Below, piece by piece: positions 18,478 to 27,872 of a stretch of 64,000 nt of DNA. Both the position numbers and the translations under genes were made by a program. The stretch spans positions 285,648 to 349,647 of the forward strand of contig NZ_CYSP01000001.1 of assembly GCF_001298735.1 (NCBI RefSeq). The letters run 5' to 3'. The notes below the pieces were generated by a model. It saw only the letters and a program-made list of their open reading frames with translations, searched no databases and was not told the DNA's origin. The DNA comes from Propionispora sp. 2/2-37 (GTDB lineage Bacteria > Bacillota > Negativicutes > Propionisporales > Propionisporaceae). Each line of letters begins with the position of its first letter. The first letter of the stretch is position 1.

Positions 18478-19049
18478 ATAAAGCGGCAAATATTTTGATT
18501 GTCGGAGTAGGGGGGCAGGGAACTGTTCTAGCCAGCAGGATTATCAGCCAGGCGGCGCAATTATCAGGCTACGATGTTAAACAATCCGAAGTACACGGCA
18601 TGGCTCAGCGTGGCGGGAGTGTGGTAAGTTATGTCCGGTTTGCCGATAAAATATTTTCACCTATGGTTGAAATAGGACAAGCGGATATGATTATCGCGTT
18701 TGAAAAGTTAGAAGCATTACGTTGGTCCGATTATTTGCAATCTAAAGGCATAATGATTGTAAATGAACAGGAAATACCTCCTGTGTCCGGCATGACGGGA
18801 ACAGTTTCTTACCCTGGGGACATTTTGAAAACACTGTCTTCCTATTGTCAAACCATAACGGTTAATGCTATTGGCATGGCTATAAAGCTTGGGGAGCCAC
18901 GTACAGTTAACAGCATTTTATTAGGAACTGCACTAAAAAAGTTAGGTTTTGAACGTAGCATTGGTGAAAAAGCAGTAATTAAATCCGTTCCGGGAAGGAC
19001 AGTAGAAGTCAATTTACGGGCTCTTTCCTTGGGATGGGATCTAATCTAA
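18474..19049 (+). CDS. iorB: Indolepyruvate:ferredoxin oxidoreductase, beta subunit
   Basis: 191 residues; the gamma-domain subunit of the 2-oxoacid:ferredoxin oxidoreductase family. It begins ANILIVGVGGQGTVLASRI and has EVHGMAQRGGSVVSYVRF, both diagnostic of this subunit. The ATG overlaps the iorA stop, giving stoichiometric expression of the two-subunit enzyme. It points to fermentation of aromatic amino acids or, in reverse, their synthesis from aryl acids in an anaerobe. Confidence 0.95.
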   Translation: MNKAANILIVGVGGQGTVLASRIISQAAQLSGYDVKQSEVHGMAQRGGSVVSYVRFADKIFSPMVEIGQADMIIAFEKLEALRWSDYLQSKGIMIVNEQEIPPVSGMTGTVSYPGDILKTLSSYCQTITVNAIGMAIKLGEPRTVNSILLGTALKKLGFERSIGEKAVIKSVPGRTVEVNLRALSLGWDLI

Positions 19050-19135
19050 ATATGTTGTATTTTTCTTTCGGGCAATTTATAGTACAATGATATGAGGATT
19101 AGAAGATACAAAAATCCATTTAAAGGGTGAAAACA

Positions 19136-19930
19136 ATGGTGAAAATTGCAATTATCGGTGGAACAGGGGTATATGATCCTTCCATTTTGAGTCATATACA
19201 AACTATGGAAGTGGTTACACCTTATGGAGATGTCAACTTTCAGGTGGGTGAATTCGAAGGAAAAAATATTGCATTTATTCCTCGGCATGGCAGTAAACAT
19301 TCCATTGCGCCACATTTAATTAATTACCGTGCCAATATTTGGGCGATGAAAAAAATAGGTGTGGAAAATATTCTTGCCACAACTGCAGTCGGTTCTTTAA
19401 ATGTTAATATGAAACCGGGTGATTTTGTTCTGGTGGATCAATTTCTTGACTTTACCAAAAGCCGGGTTAATACTTTTTATGAGGGCGGTGAGCGCGGCGT
19501 TGTACACGTTGATGTAACCAGTCCTTATTGTCCTTCTTTGCGGCAATTGCTGCTGGAAGCTGGAAATAGCTTGGGTCTTACTATGCATGACAGGGGAGTA
19601 TATGTGTGTGCAGAAGGGCCACGTTTTGAGACTCCGGCGGAAATTGCTATGTTTAAAAAACTGGGGGGCGATTTGGTCGGTATGACTAACGTTCCGGAAG
19701 TAGTGCTGGCACGCGAAGCGGAGATCTGTTATTCTACTATTTCTATGGTTACAAATTTTGCCGCTGGTATATCCACTTCACCGTTAACTCATGCTGAAGT
19801 TGTCGAGGCAATGAATGCCAATACGCACAACATTAAACAGTTGGCCATGGCCGCAATTAAAAAGTTAAATCTTGAACGGGATTGTAACTGCCGTCATGCC
19901 TTGGCGGAATACGGTGGGTTTAAACTGTAA
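19136..19930 (+). CDS. mtnP: S-methyl-5'-thioadenosine phosphorylase (or thioinosine phosphorylase)
   Basis: 264 residues of the PNP/MTAP family, cleaving methylthioadenosine with phosphate to a purine base and 5-methylthioribose-1-phosphate. Signatures are IGGTGVYDP, IPRHGSKHSIAPHLINYRAN (phosphate-binding and family-defining), CAEGPRFETPAEI and GMTNVPEVVLAREAEICY. ATG 19136 has AAAGGG upstream; an in-frame GTG at 19127 is within that site. It begins a five-gene salvage cluster with mtnA, ahcY, mtaD and an aminotransferase. Because a deaminase gene is in the cluster, methylthioinosine is also a possible substrate. Confidence 0.92.
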   Translation: MVKIAIIGGTGVYDPSILSHIQTMEVVTPYGDVNFQVGEFEGKNIAFIPRHGSKHSIAPHLINYRANIWAMKKIGVENILATTAVGSLNVNMKPGDFVLVDQFLDFTKSRVNTFYEGGERGVVHVDVTSPYCPSLRQLLLEAGNSLGLTMHDRGVYVCAEGPRFETPAEIAMFKKLGGDLVGMTNVPEVVLAREAEICYSTISMVTNFAAGISTSPLTHAEVVEAMNANTHNIKQLAMAAIKKLNLERDCNCRHALAEYGGFKL

Positions 19931-19942
19931 GGAGGGAACTTT

Positions 19943-20986
19943 ATGCGATCATTACAGTGGGATGGTTCGTCTCTAACGTTGCTGAATCAAACACTTCTTC
20001 CCGGTAAAGTGGAATATATTAACTGTCATGACTATCGTAAGGTAGCCGATGCCATTAAAAGACTGGAGGTACGTGGTGCCCCGGCAATTGGCGCCGCCGC
20101 TGCTTTTGCGATGGTATTGGGAGCGCGTGAAATTGCCGGAAATGAAACGGATATATATCCCGGAATACAAAGCATAGCAGCTGAGTTGAAGCAAACAAGG
20201 CCTACGGCAATCAACTTGGCTTGGGCGGTTGACCGTATGCTCAGCGTTGTGGAAGCCCATAAAAGAGATGTTTCAGAAAGAATATTGGCTGTTTTGGAAC
20301 GGGAAGCTGTGCTGATAGCTGATGAAGACAGCCGTGTCAATCAATTAATTTCCAAACATGGAGCGGGACTTTTTTCCCAACCTACGGCCATATTAACACA
20401 TTGTAATACCGGTGCCCTCGCCACCGTAGAACATGGAACTGCACTGGGAGTTATTCGCAAAGCTTGGTCCGAAGGCAATATAAGCTGCGTTTTTGCCGAT
20501 GAAACCAGACCGTTGTTACAGGGAGCCCGCTTGACAGCATGGGAATTAATGCAGGATCATATTCCAGTCAAACTGATTACCGATAATATGGCCGCCTGGG
20601 TAATGCGTAAACGTATGGTTCAAGCTGTCATTGTGGGGGCGGACCGCATTACCCTCAATGGAGATGTCGCCAATAAAATCGGTACATATGGTGTGGCAGT
20701 ACTGGCAAGGGAGCATAACATTCCTTTTTATGTGGCAGCTCCTGTTTCCACTTTTGATTTTTCGCTGGAAAGCGGGGAAGAGATTCCGATCGAAGAGCGT
20801 AATCCGGAGGAAATTACTACCATAGCCGGTGTACGTATTGCACCGGAACAGGTTGGTGCATATAATCCGGCTTTTGATATAACCCCACATTCTTTAATAA
20901 CAGCAATTATTACAGAGTATGGGGTTATACGAGCTCCATATCCGGAAGCAATTGCAAAAATAAAAATTAAAAAGGGTGAAAATTAA
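19943..20986 (+). CDS. mtnA: S-methyl-5-thioribose-1-phosphate isomerase
   Basis: 347 residues; converts methylthioribose-1-phosphate, the mtnP product, to methylthioribulose-1-phosphate. It belongs to the eIF2B-related aldose-ketose isomerases. [14 protein letters not shown], the catalytic Cys in [27 protein letters not shown] and [18 protein letters not shown] (catalytic Asp) are all visible. AAGGAGGG precedes the ATG 12 bases after mtnP. It is followed immediately by ahcY, whose ATG is one base after its stop. Confidence 0.96.
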   Translation: MRSLQWDGSSLTLLNQTLLPGKVEYINCHDYRKVADAIKRLEVRGAPAIGAAAAFAMVLGAREIAGNETDIYPGIQSIAAELKQTRPTAINLAWAVDRMLSVVEAHKRDVSERILAVLEREAVLIADEDSRVNQLISKHGAGLFSQPTAILTHCNTGALATVEHGTALGVIRKAWSEGNISCVFADETRPLLQGARLTAWELMQDHIPVKLITDNMAAWVMRKRMVQAVIVGADRITLNGDVANKIGTYGVAVLAREHNIPFYVAAPVSTFDFSLESGEEIPIEERNPEEITTIAGVRIAPEQVGAYNPAFDITPHSLITAIITEYGVIRAPYPEAIAKIKIKKGEN

Positions 20987-20987
20987 A

Positions 20988-22229
20988 ATGGAATCTATGG
21001 TTCGGGATATTTCACTGGCACCGCAGGGGACTGATAAAATTAACTGGGTTAAAGGGTTCATGCCGGTACTAAATGTGTTAAATGATGAGTTATCGGCAAC
21101 AAAACCGCTTACTGGTAAAAATATTGTCGTCACCATGCATCTTGAGGCGAAAACAGCCTATCTAGCCTTGGTATTGAAAAATGCCGGAGCTAATATAGCG
21201 GTTACAGGCAGCAATCCTTTATCCACTCAGGATGATGTTGCGGCAGCACTTGCCGAGCAGGGAGTAAAAGTATATGCCTGGTATGATTGTACAGCGGAAG
21301 AGTATGAGCAGTTCCTTCACAGGGCGCTAGACACAAAACCCCACATTATCATTGATGATGGCGGTGATTTAGTATCACTGCTGCATACTTCCCGCAGTGA
21401 TTTAGCCGCTAATATTCTCGGAGGCTCGGAAGAAACTACTACTGGTGTGATCCGTCTGAGAGCGCTGGAAGCTGAGCAACGCTTAAAGTTTCCCATGATG
21501 GCAGTTAATGATGCCTATTGCAAATATTTATTTGACAACCGCTACGGTACTGGCCAATCTACTTGGGATGGCATTATGCGTACCACCAATTTGACGGTAG
21601 CCGGAAAAAATGTGGTTGTTGCCGGTTACGGGTGGTGCGGAAAAGGTGTGGCCATGAGAGCCAAAGGTCTTGGCGCCAGCGTTATTGTGACCGAAATTGA
21701 TCCTATTAAAGCGATAGAAGCTGTATTCGACGGATTCAGAGTTATGCCGATGAGCGAAGCAGCAAAAATAGGTGACATTTTTGTTACTCTAACCGGTTGC
21801 AGGGATGTAATCCGCCGTGAACATTTTCTGCAAATGAAATCCGGCGCCATTATGGCCAATTCCGGTCACTTTGATGTGGAAATAAATAAGCACGACCTGG
21901 GACAGTTAGCGGTTTCCAAGCGTATAGTCCGTAAAAACATTGAAGAGTTTGTACTCACAAGCGGGAAAAAAGTATATTTGCTGGCAGAAGGACGCTTGGT
22001 TAATTTGGCTGCAGGCGACGGGCATCCAACAGAAATCATGGATTTATCCTTTGCAATGCAGGCTTTGTCCGTTCTGCATATTGCCAAACATGCTGGAGAA
22101 ATGGAAAATAAAGTTTATGTAGCTTCTGATGCTTTAAATTCCCGTGTGGCATTACTTAAACTTCAAGCCATGGGCGTAGCCATTGACCATTTAACATCTG
22201 AGCAGGAAGCCTATCTGCACCAGGCCTGA
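20988..22229 (+). CDS. ahcY: Adenosylhomocysteinase or S-inosyl-L-homocysteine hydrolase
   Basis: About 413 residues. NAD-dependent hydrolase of S-adenosylhomocysteine (or its deaminated form) to homocysteine and nucleoside. [52 protein letters not shown] and the NAD-binding [18 protein letters not shown] are present. It is the short type without the insert of eukaryotic-like enzymes, and the C-terminus stops at [12 protein letters not shown], without the extended Lys-Tyr tail. An ATG at 20988 lies one base after the mtnA stop; AAGGGTG is upstream. Its adjacency to an MTA/SAH deaminase leaves open which nucleoside it prefers. Confidence 0.92.
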   Translation: MESMVRDISLAPQGTDKINWVKGFMPVLNVLNDELSATKPLTGKNIVVTMHLEAKTAYLALVLKNAGANIAVTGSNPLSTQDDVAAALAEQGVKVYAWYDCTAEEYEQFLHRALDTKPHIIIDDGGDLVSLLHTSRSDLAANILGGSEETTTGVIRLRALEAEQRLKFPMMAVNDAYCKYLFDNRYGTGQSTWDGIMRTTNLTVAGKNVVVAGYGWCGKGVAMRAKGLGASVIVTEIDPIKAIEAVFDGFRVMPMSEAAKIGDIFVTLTGCRDVIRREHFLQMKSGAIMANSGHFDVEINKHDLGQLAVSKRIVRKNIEEFVLTSGKKVYLLAEGRLVNLAAGDGHPTEIMDLSFAMQALSVLHIAKHAGEMENKVYVASDALNSRVALLKLQAMGVAIDHLTSEQEAYLHQA

Positions 22230-22264
22230 CAACAACTACCAGGAAAGATAGGGAGGCGGAAAGA

Positions 22265-23560
22265 ATGGGAAATACATTATTGCTCAAGAATGCGGATATT
22301 TTGAGTGCAAGCGGCACGGTTACACCTGCTAATATTAGTATTACTGATACAGTAATTACTGAAATTGGCGAGTGTGATGGGTTCAGGGCTGACAAAATCA
22401 TTGATTGTACAGATAAACTGGCAATTCCCGGCCTAATTAACGCTCACACTCATGCAGCCATGACGTTATTTCGAAGCTATGCCGATGACATGTTGCTAAT
22501 GGATTGGCTGGAAAATAAAATATGGCCGGCAGAGGCCAATTTGACAGCGGAAGATATTTATTATGGCAGTTTATTGGCTATTGCCGAAATGATAAAAACG
22601 GGGACTACAACCTTTGCAGATATGTATTTTGAAATGCCGCATGTGGCCCAGGCCGTATCCGAAAGTGGTATCAGAGCGGTCTTATCGCGCGGTATGGCTG
22701 GTGTTAGCCCTAATGCCGAACAGGCTTTAACTGAAAGTGAATCTTTTTTCCGACAATATCACAATGCAGCAGATGGACGGATTACAGTCATGCTTGGGCC
22801 GCATGCTCCATACACGTGTCCTCCTGAATATTTAAAGCGGGTGGTTGGGTTAGCTCAGCGTCTGGGAGCCGAAATACATATCCACTTATCGGAAACTGCC
22901 GGTGAAGTAGAAAACTGCATTCAACAGTATGGTCAATCACCTATCGCCTTAATGGCTGATCTGGGACTTTTTGAGTGTGGAACGCTAGCCGCACATTGTG
23001 TGCATGTTTCGCCTGAAGATATTCATATTATGCAGCAAAAGCAAGTTCGTGTGGCCCATAATCCGGGAAGCAATATGAAATTAGCGAGTGGTATCGCACC
23101 CGTTTCACAAATGCTCAAAGCCGGTATCTGTGTTGGTTTGGGTACAGACGGGGCTGCCAGTAATAATAACCTGGATATGTTGGAAGAACTACGTTTGGCA
23201 GCATTGCTACATAAGGTCAATTTACAGGATCCTTTAGTGATACCGGCAAAAGAAGCTTGTCGTATGGCTACTCACTATGGAGCACGGGCTTTGGGGTTGG
23301 AAAAAACCACAGGAGTCATTGCCCCGGGGTACAAGGCGGATATTGTTCTGTTGGATATGAAAGCTCCCCATTGGTATCCTCGCCACGATCAGGTTTCCTT
23401 ATTGACATATTCAGCCTCTTCCGGAGACGTCCATACCGTTATTGTTAATGGGAAAATTCTGCTGGATAATCGTACATTAACCACAATAGATGAAGAACGT
23501 CTGGTGCATGAGGCTCATCACCGTAGTATGAGATTGACCGGCAAATCCTTGTTACAATAG
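22265..23560 (+). CDS. mtaD: 5-methylthioadenosine/S-adenosylhomocysteine deaminase
   Basis: 431 residues of the amidohydrolase superfamily, deaminating MTA and SAH to the inosine forms. Metal ligands are visible: NAHTHAAMTLFR (HxH), IHIHLSETAGEVENC and, further on, LAAHCVHVS and GTDGAASNNNLDM. The terminal part (GYKADIVLLDMK and VIVNGKILLDN) closes the composite beta-domain. GGGAGGCGG precedes the ATG. It lies directly after ahcY, as in archaeal and some anaerobe SAH-recycling clusters. Confidence 0.93.
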   Translation: MGNTLLLKNADILSASGTVTPANISITDTVITEIGECDGFRADKIIDCTDKLAIPGLINAHTHAAMTLFRSYADDMLLMDWLENKIWPAEANLTAEDIYYGSLLAIAEMIKTGTTTFADMYFEMPHVAQAVSESGIRAVLSRGMAGVSPNAEQALTESESFFRQYHNAADGRITVMLGPHAPYTCPPEYLKRVVGLAQRLGAEIHIHLSETAGEVENCIQQYGQSPIALMADLGLFECGTLAAHCVHVSPEDIHIMQQKQVRVAHNPGSNMKLASGIAPVSQMLKAGICVGLGTDGAASNNNLDMLEELRLAALLHKVNLQDPLVIPAKEACRMATHYGARALGLEKTTGVIAPGYKADIVLLDMKAPHWYPRHDQVSLLTYSASSGDVHTVIVNGKILLDNRTLTTIDEERLVHEAHHRSMRLTGKSLLQ

Positions 23561-23589
23561 AAACTCTTTTACGTCATCCATAGTCATTG

Positions 23590-23615
23590 CAAAATAGGAG
23601 GGCAAAATAGGAGGG
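23590..23615 (+). repeat. Tandem 13-bp repeat containing the Shine-Dalgarno site
   Basis: CAAAATAGGAGGG occurs twice head to tail (23590-23602 and 23603-23615), so two identical GGAGGG sites precede the GTG start of the aminotransferase; only the second is at the usual distance (7 bases). Confidence 0.85.
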
Positions 23616-23622
23616 TTTTTAT

Positions 23623-24792
23623 GTGTTGGCAATAAATCAAGCGACTAGAATGAATCATTTAATGTCTGCTATTTTTACACAAATGGATGATTTGCGCAAA
23701 GCGGAAATCAGTAGGGGAAAAGATGTTGTTACGTTAAGTATCGGTAGCCCGGACATGCCTCCGGCACAACATATTATGGAGGCATTAGCTCATGCCGTAT
23801 CCGAATCCGCTAATTATGGATATACCCTGTCAAAAGGAACGGAAAAACTGCTCAATTCCATAGCAGAATGGTATAAGCGTAAGTTTTCCATCTCTCTGGA
23901 CCCGGAAACAGAAATCCATTCATTAATGGGATCGCAGGATGGGCTTTCTCACATTGCTATGTGTCTGGTTGACCCTGGTGATGTAGTATTAGTTCCTGAT
24001 CCGGGCTATCCCATTTATACGGCCGGCCCGTTGATTGCAGGAGCGGATTTATACCGAATGCCGCTTATTCCGGCAAATGGTTATTTACCGGATTTAGACA
24101 CTATTAGTAAAGATGTACTGCGCCGTACTAAAATGATGATTATTAATTACCCTAATAATCCCTTAGCAGCAACAGCAACACAAAATTTTTTCAGTAAAGT
24201 GGTTGATATTGCTAACCGCTATTCTTTTGTGGTTGTTCATGATTTTGCTTATAGCGAACTGGTATATGACGGTTACCGTCCCGATAGTTTTCTATCCGTC
24301 CCTGGTGCAAAAGAGGTGGGCATTGAACTTCACTCTCTTTCGAAAACCTATAATATGGCAGGCTGCCGTATCGGTTTTGCTGTAGGAAATCGCAGGATTA
24401 TTGAATTATTAGGACGTCTAAAATCAAATATTGATTATGGCGTGTTTTACCCGATACAGCAAGCCGCTGTGGCCGCCCTTAATGGTTCGCAACAATGTGT
24501 TAAAGATTTAGTTGCTTGTTATCAAAGACGGCGTGATGTACTTATTCATGGTTTCAATAAGTTAGGATGGACAACCCCGAGTCCTAAGGCATCTATGTTT
24601 GTTTGGGCTCCCGTACCTACAAGGCAATCCTCTCTGGATTTTACAGTAGACCTGTTGAAAAATACGGGTATTGCTGTTATTCCAGGCATCGCTTTTGGTG
24701 AATATGGTGAAGGTTTTGTCCGTATTGCACTCGTTCAGCCAGAAGAACGGTTGAGAGAATGTGTTGAAAGATTGTCCGGCTGGTTAGGTTAA
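23623..24792 (+). CDS. Class I/II pyridoxal-phosphate aminotransferase
   Basis: 389 residues, fold type I. SIGSPDMPPAQHI, NYGYTLSKGTEKL, VVHDFAYSELVYDGY and the Schiff-base lysine in SLSKTYNMAGCRIGFAVGN are present, a layout close to LL-diaminopimelate and aspartate-type aminotransferases. The start is GTG at 23623 after a duplicated GGAGGG site. Position at the end of the methylthioadenosine/SAH cluster suggests a possible 2-oxo-4-methylthiobutanoate or homocysteine-linked role, but sequence alone does not fix the substrate. Confidence 0.85.
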   Translation: MLAINQATRMNHLMSAIFTQMDDLRKAEISRGKDVVTLSIGSPDMPPAQHIMEALAHAVSESANYGYTLSKGTEKLLNSIAEWYKRKFSISLDPETEIHSLMGSQDGLSHIAMCLVDPGDVVLVPDPGYPIYTAGPLIAGADLYRMPLIPANGYLPDLDTISKDVLRRTKMMIINYPNNPLAATATQNFFSKVVDIANRYSFVVVHDFAYSELVYDGYRPDSFLSVPGAKEVGIELHSLSKTYNMAGCRIGFAVGNRRIIELLGRLKSNIDYGVFYPIQQAAVAALNGSQQCVKDLVACYQRRRDVLIHGFNKLGWTTPSPKASMFVWAPVPTRQSSLDFTVDLLKNTGIAVIPGIAFGEYGEGFVRIALVQPEERLRECVERLSGWLG

Positions 24793-24843
24793 TACTTAGT
24801 TATCCAGATGATATATAACTATATACAAAGGAGTGTGATCTCA

Positions 24844-25422
24844 ATGTCAATCGACAAAAAAATTCCAGTAGGTATTTCGGCACGTCACGTACATATAACA
24901 CGTGAACATCTGGATATTTTATATGGTCCGGGATATCAGTTGACATTTAAAAAGGCACTGGGACAGCCAGGACAATTCGCTGCGGAAGAAGTGGTTGATC
25001 TGGTCTCGGAAAAAGGGACCTTCCCTAAGGTAAGAATACTGGGGCCTGAAAGGAAACAATCACAGGTGGAAATCTCTCTTTCAGATGCTTTAAAATTGAA
25101 AATAGCCCCGCCGGTGCGTGATTCCGGCGACATTAATGGCTCGGCACCCATTAGGCTGGTTGGCCCCAAAGGCCAGTTAGAACTTCGAGAAGGCGTTATT
25201 GTCGCTGCTCGCCATATTCATATGACCCCTGCCGATGCTGCTGAGTTTGGCGTAGAAGATAGGCAAATTGTAAAAGTAAAGTGTGAAGGGACAAGGGGAC
25301 TGATTTTCGACAATGTATTAATCCGGGTAAGTGAACAGTCATTATTAGAAATGCATGTTGACACAGATGAGGGCAATGCAGCCATGATCAAAACAGGTGA
25401 TTTTATTACGATTATAAAATGA
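24844..25422 (+). CDS. pduL: PduL-type phosphate acyltransferase
   Basis: About 192 residues. It interconverts acyl-CoA and acyl-phosphate (acetyl or propanoyl), replacing Pta in many anaerobes. The two half-domains each show the zinc-binding histidine motif: PVGISARHVHIT near the start and VIVAARHIHMTPADA in the middle. The chain is the short cytosolic form; no microcompartment-targeting extension is seen with the ATG at 24844, which has AAAGGAG 10 bases upstream. No pdu shell genes are nearby, so a housekeeping role in acetate or propionate energy metabolism is inferred. Confidence 0.92.
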   Translation: MSIDKKIPVGISARHVHITREHLDILYGPGYQLTFKKALGQPGQFAAEEVVDLVSEKGTFPKVRILGPERKQSQVEISLSDALKLKIAPPVRDSGDINGSAPIRLVGPKGQLELREGVIVAARHIHMTPADAAEFGVEDRQIVKVKCEGTRGLIFDNVLIRVSEQSLLEMHVDTDEGNAAMIKTGDFITIIK

Positions 25423-25440
25423 TTATTATACGGGGTGCCG

Positions 25441-25478
25441 CAAAAACTGCCCTACAGTGCTGTGGGGCAGTTTTTGTT
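25441..25478 (+). terminator. Terminator after pduL
   Basis: CAAAAACTGCCC / GGGCAGTTTTTG perfect 12-bp stem, with further inner pairing (ACAG/CTGT). Confidence 0.88.
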
Positions 25479-25550
25479 ACAGATGTTTTCTGTAGAAGGA
25501 TTTAGTGCCAAGTTGGCGAATAGTATAAGGTACTGTAATTTTGGGGTGGA

Positions 25551-27026
25551 TTGATTAAAGTGACGGATGCATTGCATGCTACCATGTTAGATACAGTAGT
25601 CAGCTACATTTCTTCATCATTGATAACTGTGGATTCAAAAGAGAAAATCGCATATATTACTATTAGCAGACACAATTCACACAACCTGCAGTATTTTATT
25701 GGCAAAAATTTGTTTAACTTGCTGAAGAAAGCTTGTAATGCCGGAAACTATCAGTTGCTGTATAACGCTTATAAAGAATGCGTTACATCGCATCAGTCGG
25801 TCCACATTTCCAAAATATTTCATATAGGGGTGCGGGGATTAAGTGAATATTTTTCATGCGATTTTTCCTTTGTATCCGAACAAAATTGTGTAATTATTTT
25901 TATAAAAAATATCACTGAATCGATATTGATTGAAGAAGAGTTCACCTGTATGTCGGAGCAATACGAAAGTTTAAATCGGGATCTTTATATTGCCATGTCG
26001 AATTTAGAGTTTCGCATGATGGATATTGAACAGGCACATAAAAAAATTGCTGCTTTATATCGGATTACTTCCATCGTTCAAAAAACAGTTAATGAACAGG
26101 AAGTTTTAAATGAAATCCTGGATGGTATTACAAGAGAATTGGGCTTTACTCATGTATCGATTTTGTTATATGATGAAAAGAGAAAAGAATTAAAAACGAA
26201 GGCACAACGTGGTTTTGCTGACGATGTACGAATTCCGTTAGGGGACGGAATTACCGGATATGCCGCTTTGCATCGGGAATTGGTGTATGTTGAGGATGTA
26301 AGCCAAGATTCACGCTATATTCCCAGAAATAATGGCTGCATTAGCGAAGTGGCCATTCCTTTGGTTGTAGGTGATAAACTTTTAGGTGTACTAAACGTTG
26401 AGACCATGGATGGACGTATTCTGCAACCTTATGATTTGGATTTACTCCGTTCACTGGCCAGTCAAGTGGCTGTAACGATAGCCCATGCCAGCCATGTATC
26501 CAAAGTGGAGGTGCAAGCCATTACTGACGGATTGACTGGTTTATATAACTATCGTTATTTTCGGACGATCCTGGAGCAAGAGTTAAAAAGGGCTGTTCGT
26601 TACAAACGGCCATTATCCTTGATTATGATTGATATTGATTATTTTAAACACTACAATGATGCGAACGGACATTTGGCCGGGGATAGTGTTTTAAGTACTG
26701 TCGCCACTTTAGCCAAGCAGGCTTGCCGGGATGTCGATTTTGTAGTACGCTATGGCGGAGAAGAATTTGCCATTTTATTACCTGAAACTATCGTGGATGA
26801 AGCTTGTATACTTGCAGAAAGAATACGCAAGGGAATAGCCGAACATGTTTTTCCTAACGGATCTTCTCAGCCTAATGGCGCTGTAACGGTAAGTATCGGT
26901 ATCTCTAATTATCCTCAAGATGCTTATTATGATATTGAATTGATAGAATGCGCAGATATTGCTTTGTATACCGCAAAGCATTCCGGTAGGAACTGTGTTA
27001 AGTTATATGGAAATTGTTCTATTTAA
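25551..27026 (+). CDS. PAS-like/GAF/GGDEF diguanylate cyclase
   Basis: 491 residues in three parts. A PAS-like N-terminal sensor (about 1-130) comes first. A GAF domain (about 165-315, with QAHKKIAALYRITSIVQ leading in) follows, then a GGDEF domain (about 325-485). The active-site loop is RYGGEEFAILLP, so the cyclase should be active in making c-di-GMP from GTP. The inhibitory I-site RxxD (RDVD) lies five residues before GGEEF. No transmembrane helix is seen, so it senses a cytosolic signal. Start is TTG 25551 or GTG 25560; GGGGTGG spacing favours the GTG. No c-di-GMP effector is nearby. Confidence 0.9.
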   Translation: MIKVTDALHATMLDTVVSYISSSLITVDSKEKIAYITISRHNSHNLQYFIGKNLFNLLKKACNAGNYQLLYNAYKECVTSHQSVHISKIFHIGVRGLSEYFSCDFSFVSEQNCVIIFIKNITESILIEEEFTCMSEQYESLNRDLYIAMSNLEFRMMDIEQAHKKIAALYRITSIVQKTVNEQEVLNEILDGITRELGFTHVSILLYDEKRKELKTKAQRGFADDVRIPLGDGITGYAALHRELVYVEDVSQDSRYIPRNNGCISEVAIPLVVGDKLLGVLNVETMDGRILQPYDLDLLRSLASQVAVTIAHASHVSKVEVQAITDGLTGLYNYRYFRTILEQELKRAVRYKRPLSLIMIDIDYFKHYNDANGHLAGDSVLSTVATLAKQACRDVDFVVRYGGEEFAILLPETIVDEACILAERIRKGIAEHVFPNGSSQPNGAVTVSIGISNYPQDAYYDIELIECADIALYTAKHSGRNCVKLYGNCSI

Positions 27027-27066
27027 ATCTTAAATTGCCAATTTGGGCATAAATGGTGGTGTCATC

Positions 27067-27780
27067 ATGACGCAAGAAATGCTAGGTGATTTTAAAACAT
27101 ATTCATTAGCAGGTACGGAACAAGAGATTACTTTTATAAACAATGTATTGTCACTGCCTATTCATTCCTGTATTTTAGATTTATATTGCGGATATGGAAG
27201 GCATACTATCGAATTAGCTAAATTAGGCTATAATATGACTGGTGTGGATGCCACTAAAGAATTTCTGGAAATTGCAAGTCAAAAGGCTTCAGAGGAAAAA
27301 GTTACCATCAATTTTAATCATTGTGATATGCGTAAAATCTCTTATAGTGAGAAATTTCATGCAGTAATTAATATGTTCGCTGCGTTTGGTTACTTTTCGG
27401 ATGAAGAAAATGCACATGTTTTACACTTAATTAATCATTCTCTTTTCCCTGATGGATTGTTTCTTATTGATTTATTAAATAAAGAATGGATGGTTCGAAA
27501 CAGCCTAAACCGTTATTGGCGTCATCCTAACGGAGAATATGTGCTATCATATAAAGTGGAATTACAAAATGGCATGGCTACGATGAAGCGACAGTTGATT
27601 AATCAAGTTACCGGAACAAAAACTCAATATGAATTTGCATTACGGGCTTACTCTCTATCAGAAATGATAGCGATTTTAGAACAAAGCGGTTTTTTAGTTA
27701 AAGCCACTTATGGTTCATTTGATCAGCGCCCTTATGGACCGGAGACACCACGTATGATTATTCTAGCCCAAAAGAAATAA
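27067..27780 (+). CDS. Class I SAM-dependent methyltransferase
   Basis: About 237 residues. The Rossmann-type SAM-binding motif I is clear (CILDLYCGYGRHTIELAKLGY), shown here by its core LDLYCGYGRHT, then GVDATKEFLEIA (motif II) and HCDMRKISY. A C-terminal PRMIILAQKK ends the domain. Similar stand-alone enzymes act on small molecules; the substrate cannot be named. ATG 27067 is chosen with GGTGGTG 7 bases upstream; a TTG at 27043 has no site. Its last codons lie in a 58-base perfect palindrome. Confidence 0.82.
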   Translation: MTQEMLGDFKTYSLAGTEQEITFINNVLSLPIHSCILDLYCGYGRHTIELAKLGYNMTGVDATKEFLEIASQKASEEKVTINFNHCDMRKISYSEKFHAVINMFAAFGYFSDEENAHVLHLINHSLFPDGLFLIDLLNKEWMVRNSLNRYWRHPNGEYVLSYKVELQNGMATMKRQLINQVTGTKTQYEFALRAYSLSEMIAILEQSGFLVKATYGSFDQRPYGPETPRMIILAQKK

Positions 27781-27822
27781 CACCTGTTGAATTAATTCAA
27801 CAGGTGTTATTTCTTTTGGGCT
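27765..27822. terminator. 58-base perfect palindrome spanning the methyltransferase stop codon
   Basis: Bases 27765-27793 are the exact reverse complement of 27794-27822 (29-bp arms, centre GAATT|AATTC). The left arm contains the last codons and TAA stop of the methyltransferase. It is followed by CTTTCTTCT, so it probably terminates this gene; it lies about 50 bases upstream of the patatin gene. Confidence 0.82.
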
Positions 27823-27872
27823 TTCTTCTGCATCTCTTCATAGTATGGTATATGAGAATATGGGGGGATTTT

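Noticed and set aside
27765..27822. Palindrome as an insertion-sequence end or mobile inverted repeat
   Set aside because: No transposase, target duplication or matching second copy is seen in the window; position at gene ends fits terminators.
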